Of a stretch of 64,000 nt of DNA, positions 58,469 through 64,000 are shown piece by piece. Position numbers and translations under genes: made by a program. This stretch comes from Natronosalvus sp042663485 (lineage in GTDB: Archaea > Halobacteriota > Halobacteria > Halobacteriales > Natrialbaceae). The notes under the pieces are model-generated. The model searched no databases, was not told the origin of the DNA, and saw nothing but the letters and a program-made list of their open reading frames with translations. Location of the stretch: assembly GCA_042663485.1 (NCBI GenBank), contig JBHTAF010000005.1; one strand, given 5' to 3'. How positions within the stretch are numbered: position 1 is the first letter of the stretch; every line of letters begins with the position of its first letter.

Positions 58469-59329
58469 ATGGCCCTCCTCACTATCGTCTTCGTCACCGC
58501 ACTAATCGTCGCCACCGGACTCGTTACGACCACCGCGTTCTGTACGAGTATCGAGCAGTTCCGTCACGCGGTCGCCGACTTCGATCGACGACTCGGCGAC
58601 ATCGCGCCGTACCTCGCTGTGGCGGGGCTCTTTTTCGTAGCGAAACAGGCGACGAACGGTCTCAGTCTCCGTATCTCCCGTGCACTCGGCTGGGATATCA
58701 CCGACTCGCTGTACGAACTCGAGGGACTGTTCGTCGCCGACCTGCAGTCAGCGGTTCCCGAGCCGCTCATTGGGTTCTTCTCGGCGATGTACATGTTCGG
58801 ATTCCCGTACCTGCTCGTCGTCCCGCTCGTGCTGTACTTCGTCCACGCCTCGAGTCGTCACCTCAAGGGATTGCTCGTCGCCTACGTCCTCAACTACGCG
58901 GTTGGGACGATCCTGTACACGCTCTTTATCGCCTACGGGCCTCGAAATCGAGTACCACGGCACGTCTCCGGGTTGATGTACGACATCTACCCGGAGACAC
59001 AGACGTTGACGGCCGCGGTGTCCTCCAACACCGACGTCTTTCCGTCGCTACACACCTCGCTCGCAGTCGTCGTCGTGCTGTTCGCCTGGCGGACCCGAAA
59101 GACGTACCCGCTGTGGACGTACGTGTCCACGATCACGGCCGCGGCAGTCGCCCTGTCGACGATGGTACTCGGCATCCACTGGCTCACGGACGTCGTCGCC
59201 GGCCTCGTGCTCGGCACCTGGAGCGTCGTCGTGGCGACGCGCGTCGTCGAAACCGTCGAGGGCGAATCCGACGCGCCGTCGCCGCTCGAGGACGGCGAGG
59301 AGAGCGTCGCCTCCGATCTCGGTGACTGA
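58469..59329 (+). CDS. PAP2 family membrane phosphatase
   Basis: 286 residues with six hydrophobic helices. The C2 motif appears as DVFPSLHTSLA and C3 as LGIHWLTDVVAG, with the first region YGPRNRVPRH. This is the inositol-phosphorylceramide-synthase-like branch of PAP2 proteins, with active His in FPSLH and GIHW, facing outside. It likely dephosphorylates or transfers polyprenyl or lipid phosphates, which fits the glycosylation genes that follow. Confidence 0.88.
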   Translation: MALLTIVFVTALIVATGLVTTTAFCTSIEQFRHAVADFDRRLGDIAPYLAVAGLFFVAKQATNGLSLRISRALGWDITDSLYELEGLFVADLQSAVPEPLIGFFSAMYMFGFPYLLVVPLVLYFVHASSRHLKGLLVAYVLNYAVGTILYTLFIAYGPRNRVPRHVSGLMYDIYPETQTLTAAVSSNTDVFPSLHTSLAVVVVLFAWRTRKTYPLWTYVSTITAAAVALSTMVLGIHWLTDVVAGLVLGTWSVVVATRVVETVEGESDAPSPLEDGEESVASDLGD

Positions 59330-59419
59330 GGCGATCAGCGTCTCGTATCGGCTCCTACCAGTGACCGATGGTGACGGTCGAACGGGTGACTGGACACCCG
59401 ACCTCTGGCGACGAACGGA

Positions 59420-60439
59420 TCAGGCGACCGTCCAGATCCCCATCGCGGCCGTCGAGCTCCCGCCGATGAGCACTGGGAGCCAGTAGACGGCCCCACGGAA
59501 GATGAGGACGGCTGCGGTGATCTCGGGAAGGGGGACGGCGGTCGTCGGGACGAGCAGGAGGACGAACGCCGCTTCGATGCCCCCGAGTCCACCCGGGAGC
59601 GGCGCGGCGCCGGCCAGGTTCGCCAGTGGAATCGCGAAGAGAACGACCGAGACGTGGACGCTGTACCCGACGGCCGCGAACGCCGCGAGGAGGGCCGCCG
59701 CCTGGAAGAGCCAGCCGAGAAGCGAGAGGCCGACGATGAACGCGAGCTGTCGGCGACTCGTCCCGACTCGACGGAGGTCTGCGAAGAAGTGCGCCACCCG
59801 TCCCGCAATCTCGCGCTCGAGCGCGACTGGATTGAGTCGACCGCCGCCGAATCGACCGGCTACCTTCGCGATGGTCGCCGGAACATAGGCCTCGATCCGC
59901 TCTCGAACGGCCCACCCGAGGGCGAGTACCAGTCCGAGAACGGTGACGAGCACGAGCGCACCCGTCAGTGCGTTTTCGAGGCGTTCACCGACGGTGGCGG
60001 TCGTCGCGTAGTAGCCGACGCCCACGAGTGCCAGGAGGACGGATGGAGCGACGTTGGAGACGTCGACGGTGGCGATGCCGGCGAGGCCGGTTTCGTACTT
60101 CGCACCCGTGCTCCGCGAGATGAGCAGCGCGGAGAAGGGTTCCCCGCCGGCCTGTCCGAACGGCGTCACGTTGTTCGCGAAAACGGCTCCCGCGTAGACC
60201 AAGAACGCCTTCCCGACGGTGACACCGACGCCGAGGGTCTCGAGCACGGTTCGGAGCATGAGGCTCCAGGACGCGAGCCAGGCCAGCCCGAGGACGATCG
60301 TCGCCGCGACGAACGTCGGGTCGGCCGCCAGCAGTGCGTCGACCACGTACTCGGCGCCGACGACGACGAACAGGACGACGAACACGGCGAGCGCGCCGAA
60401 CGCGCCGAGGAGCAGGGCCCGCCGACTCCCAGGTGCCAT
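59420..60439 (-). CDS. Flippase-like / lysylphosphatidylglycerol synthase TM region (UPF0104) membrane protein
   Basis: 339 residues with about eight membrane helices. FANNVTPFGQAGGEPFSALL is the conserved family motif, along with LPGGLGGIEAAFVLLL near the C-terminus. Members flip or transport lipid-linked substrates, and haloarchaeal homologues sit near polysaccharide loci. Divergent from the sulfatase-like gene across 130 bp. Confidence 0.88.
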   Translation of the reverse strand: MAPGSRRALLLGAFGALAVFVVLFVVVGAEYVVDALLAADPTFVAATIVLGLAWLASWSLMLRTVLETLGVGVTVGKAFLVYAGAVFANNVTPFGQAGGEPFSALLISRSTGAKYETGLAGIATVDVSNVAPSVLLALVGVGYYATTATVGERLENALTGALVLVTVLGLVLALGWAVRERIEAYVPATIAKVAGRFGGGRLNPVALEREIAGRVAHFFADLRRVGTSRRQLAFIVGLSLLGWLFQAAALLAAFAAVGYSVHVSVVLFAIPLANLAGAAPLPGGLGGIEAAFVLLLVPTTAVPLPEITAAVLIFRGAVYWLPVLIGGSSTAAMGIWTVA

Positions 60440-60569
60440 ACCTGAGAGTACGGACCGATGCCCTTGAACGTCCTGCTTCGCCTCGAATAGGGCGCAAGTA
60501 GCGGTTTTTTGCCGCCTGGAAACGAACCAGTAAAGATACGTCGATTGGATAGCAAACGGGACATAACAG

Positions 60570-61427
60570 ATGAAAGACCAGCGTCTCCTCGACTCACAGT
60601 GGGATTACTGTCTCGTCCTGGACGCGTGTCGGTACGACGTGTTTAGCGAGGTGTACGACGAGTACCTCGAGGGCACGCTCGAGAAGCGCCGGAGTACGGG
60701 ATCGTCGACGCCGGAGTGGGCGTCTCGAACGTTCACCGGCGACCACGACGTCGCGTACTTTTCGGGGAACCCGTTCATCAACGACCTCGGGATTCCGCTG
60801 AACGAACTCAAGTGGGGAGCCAGCTGCGACTACGAGTGGACGGCGAACGACCACATCAGCGACGTCGTCGACGTCTGGAAGCACGGGTGGGACGACGACC
60901 TCGGCACCGTCCCGCCCGACAGCCTGGCGGAGTCGTTTGCCGAGCACCGCGACCTGGCCGAGACGGCCGATCGGACGGTCCTTCACTACATGCAACCTCA
61001 CGCACCGTACCTCGCCCGCGGCACGGGGCAGAAACTCAAACAGATCCAGAAGGGCATCCGCCGGCAGGACGAAGCCGACGAAGACGAGGACGACGGGGGC
61101 GTCCTCGACTCCCTCGGCGAGACGGTCAGGCCGAAGGTGGAGTCGACACTCGAGGGGAGCGAACTCGCCCAGAAAGCGGGCCTCTGGCTCGAACTCGACC
61201 CGGCGGACCTCGTCCGCAACGGCACCCGTGACGCCGCAATGGCCCTCTACGAGGAGAACCTGCGAATCGCCCTCGAGTCCGTCGCGGCCCTCGTCCCGGA
61301 ACTCGAGGGACGAGTCGTCGTCACCGCCGATCACGGGGAAGCGTTCGGTGAGGAGGGCGTCTGGGAGCATCACATCGAAACACACATTCCGGCGCTCGTG
61401 GAGGTACCGTGGCTCGTCCTCGAGTGA
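60570..61427 (+). CDS. Alkaline-phosphatase-superfamily, sulfatase-like protein
   Basis: 285 residues. The opening WDYCLVLDACRYDVFSEVYD has the first metal-binding Asp, STGSSTPEWASRTF may hold the nucleophile Ser/Thr, and VTADHGEAFGEEGVWEHHIE is the second metal site. A strongly acidic insert (EADEDEDDGGVLD, about 168-180) is a surface loop. Haloarchaeal genes like this are usually next to glycosyltransferases, where they may transfer or remove sulfate or phosphate on glycans. No signal peptide, so the protein is probably cytoplasmic. Confidence 0.8.
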   Translation: MKDQRLLDSQWDYCLVLDACRYDVFSEVYDEYLEGTLEKRRSTGSSTPEWASRTFTGDHDVAYFSGNPFINDLGIPLNELKWGASCDYEWTANDHISDVVDVWKHGWDDDLGTVPPDSLAESFAEHRDLAETADRTVLHYMQPHAPYLARGTGQKLKQIQKGIRRQDEADEDEDDGGVLDSLGETVRPKVESTLEGSELAQKAGLWLELDPADLVRNGTRDAAMALYEENLRIALESVAALVPELEGRVVVTADHGEAFGEEGVWEHHIETHIPALVEVPWLVLE

Positions 61428-61500
61428 GTCGACGGGACGGTCCGTCGGCGGGGACGAACCAGTTGCCACCAAACGGGTCGGCAACGAGAGGTGACGTCGC

Positions 61501-62490
61501 GTGAAGGTTTCCCACTACTTCGAGTTCGAAGAGCACGTTACGGGCGGCATCCGGGAGTCGGTCGCCCACCAGCGCAAGATGCTGGATCGACTCGACGTCG
61601 CGTACACGACCGAGCCCCGACTCGACGTCGACGTGTTTCACTGCAACCTCATGGGGCCGCGGTCGGTCTGGTACGCCCGGCGCGCTCGATCGAGGGGAGT
61701 TCCGGTCGTCGCCAACACCCACGTCACCGCCGAAGACTTCGGCGACAGCTTCCGGTTCACCAACGCGCTGGCGAAGCCACTGCGGCCGTACCTCGAGCGG
61801 GCCTACGGCCTGGCCGACGCGCTCGTCTGCCCCTCGGCGTACAACCAGGCTCTGATCGAGTCGTACGCCGACGTACCGACGACCGTCATCTCCAACGGCG
61901 TCGACGTCGAGAAACTCGAGGGATTCGAGTCGCTCGAGGAGACCTACCGGGAGCGCTACGACCTCGAGCCTCCCGTCGTCTTCCTCGTCGGTCACGTCAT
62001 CAAGCGCAAGGGGCTCGAGACGTTCGTCGAGACGGCGCGGCGGCTTCCGGACGTCGACTTCGTCTGGTTTGGCCCCGTCGATCGCTCGCTGAAGGGTCGG
62101 GAGACGCTCCGTCTCGTCGACGAGGCCCCGTCGAACTGCACGTTCACCGGCTACGTCGAAGACATCCGCGGCGCGTTCGCGGCGGGCGACGTCTTCTTCT
62201 TCCCGACCCACGAGGAGAACGAGGGTATCGCCCTGCTTGAGGCGATGGCGGCCGGCAAGCCCGTCGTCGTCCGCGACATCGAGACGTTCTCGTGGCTCGA
62301 GGACGGCGAGGACTGCCTGAAAGTCGACACGAACGGCACCGAGGGCGAGGGATTCGAGACGGCGATCGAACGGCTTCGCGATCCCGACGTCCGTCAGCGG
62401 CTGGGTGAAAACGCCGCGAACCGAAGCGAGGCGTTCTCGCTCTCGGCGGTCGCCAGTCGCTACGAGACTCTGTACGCGGAGGTGACCTGA
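61501..62490 (+). CDS. GT4 family glycosyltransferase
   Basis: 329 residues from a GTG at 61501. The C-terminal Rossmann domain has VFLVGHVIKRKGLETFVE and the acceptor/donor site FFPTHEENEGIALLEAMAAG, the E-x7-E motif of GT4 enzymes. It transfers a nucleotide-activated sugar in the cytoplasm. It ends directly before the next glycosyltransferase gene (0 bp gap), so the two act in one pathway. Confidence 0.92.
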   Translation: MKVSHYFEFEEHVTGGIRESVAHQRKMLDRLDVAYTTEPRLDVDVFHCNLMGPRSVWYARRARSRGVPVVANTHVTAEDFGDSFRFTNALAKPLRPYLERAYGLADALVCPSAYNQALIESYADVPTTVISNGVDVEKLEGFESLEETYRERYDLEPPVVFLVGHVIKRKGLETFVETARRLPDVDFVWFGPVDRSLKGRETLRLVDEAPSNCTFTGYVEDIRGAFAAGDVFFFPTHEENEGIALLEAMAAGKPVVVRDIETFSWLEDGEDCLKVDTNGTEGEGFETAIERLRDPDVRQRLGENAANRSEAFSLSAVASRYETLYAEVT

Positions 62491-63588
62491 ATGAAGATCG
62501 GCTTCTTCACCGATAGCTACTTCCCCGGGATCGACGGCGTCACGTACACGATCGACCTCTGGCGGGCGGAACTCGAGGCGAAGGGACACGAGGTGTACGT
62601 CGTGTATCCGGACGGCGAGTACGAACCGGACGAGAACGAGATTCCGGTCCGGTCCCTGCCGAACCCGTTCTATCGGGGGTATCGGATTCCCCTGTTCAAG
62701 CGAACCTCGAAGCTACCCGATCTCGACGTCGTCCACTGCCACGGGCCTGCTCCGGTGGGCATCCTGGGGCGCTACTACGCCCGGAAGCACGACGTGCCGT
62801 CGATCTACACCCACCACACGCCGCTCGAGGAGTACTTCCACCAGAGCGTGAAGTCGAAGACGATCGCTCGCGGCCTGAGCAAGCTGTACGTCCCCTGGGA
62901 GAACGCCCTGCTCGGGAGTTTCGACGTCGTCACCGCCTCGACGAGTCGGATCAACCGTGCCGTCGAGTACATCGAACTCCCGGTCGGCATCGACATGGAG
63001 TTTTTCCAGCCGACCGATGAAGACTGGTATCCCGATCCGGACCAGACCGTCGTCGGCTACAGCGGCCGGCTGAGCATGGAGAAGAACGTCGACGAGATCC
63101 TGCGCGCCGCCGTCGAACTGCCCGACTACGAGTTCGTTGTCGTCGGCGAAGGACCGTACCGCGAACCGCTCGAGGCCCAGGCACCCGAGAACGTCACCCT
63201 GCGGGACTTCCTGCCGCGCGAGGACGTCCCCACGTTCTACTCCTCGATCGACGTCTTCGTGACGGCGTCGACGGGCGACACGCTGGGCCTGTCGACGCTC
63301 GAGGCGAACGCCTGTGGGACGCCGGTCGCGGCCGCCGACGTCCCGCCGTTCGACGAGACGATCAAGCCCGAGAACGGCGATCGGTTCGCCCTCGGTGACC
63401 TCGAAGCGATGGCCGAAGGAATCGAGTCCTGTCTCGAGACCGACCGCGATACCCGGGCGGCCGTCGAGCGCTACGCCATCGACCGGACGCTCGTTCACCT
63501 CGAGCAACTGTACCACAACGTGCCGCTGACGACGCCGGCGGCGTCCGCGCTCGAGGATTTGCAGTGGCAGCCGTCTCACGAGGACTGA
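62491..63588 (+). CDS. GT4 family glycosyltransferase
   Basis: 365 residues. The N-terminus MKIGFFTDSYFPGIDGVTYT and YSGRLSMEKNVDEILRAAVE followed by STGDTLGLSTLEANACGTPV are typical of GDP-mannose or UDP-sugar-dependent GT4 transferases acting on lipid acceptors. It directly follows another GT4 gene. Likely product: glycolipid or surface glycan; donor unknown. Confidence 0.93.
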   Translation: MKIGFFTDSYFPGIDGVTYTIDLWRAELEAKGHEVYVVYPDGEYEPDENEIPVRSLPNPFYRGYRIPLFKRTSKLPDLDVVHCHGPAPVGILGRYYARKHDVPSIYTHHTPLEEYFHQSVKSKTIARGLSKLYVPWENALLGSFDVVTASTSRINRAVEYIELPVGIDMEFFQPTDEDWYPDPDQTVVGYSGRLSMEKNVDEILRAAVELPDYEFVVVGEGPYREPLEAQAPENVTLRDFLPREDVPTFYSSIDVFVTASTGDTLGLSTLEANACGTPVAAADVPPFDETIKPENGDRFALGDLEAMAEGIESCLETDRDTRAAVERYAIDRTLVHLEQLYHNVPLTTPAASALEDLQWQPSHED

Positions 63589-63760
63589 TCGACCGTTGAT
63601 CGACGGCTAATCGTGGGGCTCTCAGTTGGTTACGGCGGCGGTCGATCCTCAGCGTCCCGAGTGCGGCTCGCTGACCGACCGTCGGCGTCCCGAGCACAGT
63701 TCGACACGGTCTGTGCGCGGTCCGCACGCGACGACCCGGGCAATCAGCAATCAGTACCCC

Positions 63761-63766
63761 TATATG
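63761..63766 (+). promoter_or_regulatory. TATA-like box for the epimerase gene
   Basis: TATATG lies 23-28 bp before the ATG at 63789, fitting a leaderless transcript. Confidence 0.4.
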
Positions 63767-63788
63767 ACGAAGGTCGGAACGATTTGCT

Positions 63789-64000
63789 ATGGACGGAAAG
63801 CGAGTCCTCGTCACCGGCGGCACGGGGTTCATCGGCTCGAACCTCGCGAACGCGCTCGCCGCGGACAACGATGTCGTCGCCCTCGACAACGGCTTCCTCG
63901 GCACGGTCGACAACCTCGAGGACGCGGTCACGTACGTCGAGGCGGACGTCCTGGACGACGACCTACCGACCGACGTCGATGTCGTCTTCCACTTGGCGGC
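63789..64000 (+). CDS. NAD-dependent nucleotide-sugar epimerase/dehydratase, N-terminal part
   Basis: The first 70 residues only; the gene runs out of the window. VLVTGGTGFIGSNLANALA is the NAD-binding GxxGxxG fingerprint of extended short-chain dehydrogenases such as UDP-glucose 4-epimerase, followed by VVALDNG and VVFHLAA. It would supply sugar donors for the glycosyltransferases upstream. Confidence 0.9.
   Translation, partial: MDGKRVLVTGGTGFIGSNLANALAADNDVVALDNGFLGTVDNLEDAVTYVEADVLDDDLPTDVDVVFHLA

Noticed and set aside
1..64000. CRISPR array, insertion sequence or replication origin
   Set aside because: No regularly spaced identical repeats, transposase gene, terminal inverted repeats or Orc1/Cdc6 gene were found.

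Overview
The window is from a haloarchaeon: GC-rich DNA, very acidic predicted proteins, many leaderless-type promoters (TATA-like boxes about 25-30 bp before the start codon), twin-arginine signal peptides, and archaeal information-processing genes (aCPSF1, Nop5, fibrillarin, RPA, ATP-dependent DNA ligase, CofD, Bat-type HTH regulators). The gene set fits the class Halobacteria. Genus cannot be fixed from sequence alone. No tRNA, rRNA, insertion sequence, CRISPR array or replication origin was seen. The window is chromosome-like.

1-7.1 kb: the 3' end of an aRNase J gene, small haloarchaeal proteins, an MFS transporter, a small membrane protein cut by an in-frame stop, aCPSF1/FttA (transcription termination nuclease) and a CBS protein. 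7.3-15.1 kb: an operon of two PrkA-type kinases, a DUF444 protein and SpoVR, with a hairpin enclosing the SpoVR ribosome-binding site. 15.7-22.6 kb: DUF5820, Bax1-like nuclease, a membrane protein with a strict four-residue repeat, a DUF389 membrane protein, a UspA plus PiT phosphate transporter pair and an HTH regulator. 22.7-26.4 kb: a methyltransferase, gshA, flpA and nop5. 26.7-33.9 kb: a TrmB regulator and a sugar ABC transporter whose binding protein converges on the permease/ATPase operon, then DUF63.

34.2-41.1 kb: Lrp and Bat-type regulators, an inositol monophosphatase family enzyme, a lipoprotein, DNA ligase, a small zinc protein and a secreted beta-helix protein. 41.2-46.2 kb: a five-gene minus-strand operon that is the most striking part of the window. 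It encodes RsbR-like PAS-STAS, RsbS-like STAS, RsbT-like kinase, a GHKL kinase fused to a SpoIIE/PP2C phosphatase, and a multi-GAF Bat-type DNA-binding protein. This looks like a bacterial stressosome (RST) module with an archaeal transcription factor as output instead of a sigma factor cascade.

46.7-54 kb: a second GCS2-type ligase, cofD, a dihydrouridine-synthase-like gene, and the single-stranded DNA-binding operon rpa1-rpap1-rpe. 54.2-64 kb: a histidine kinase, a 58-residue zinc-finger protein, a RibD-type reductase (riboflavin/F420 precursors), an O-methyltransferase, a PAP2 phosphatase, a flippase-like membrane protein, a sulfatase-like protein, two GT4 glycosyltransferases and the start of a nucleotide-sugar epimerase, which together look like a surface glycan or glycolipid region.

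All functions are inferred from reading the sequence; no database search was run, and family names are from memory.
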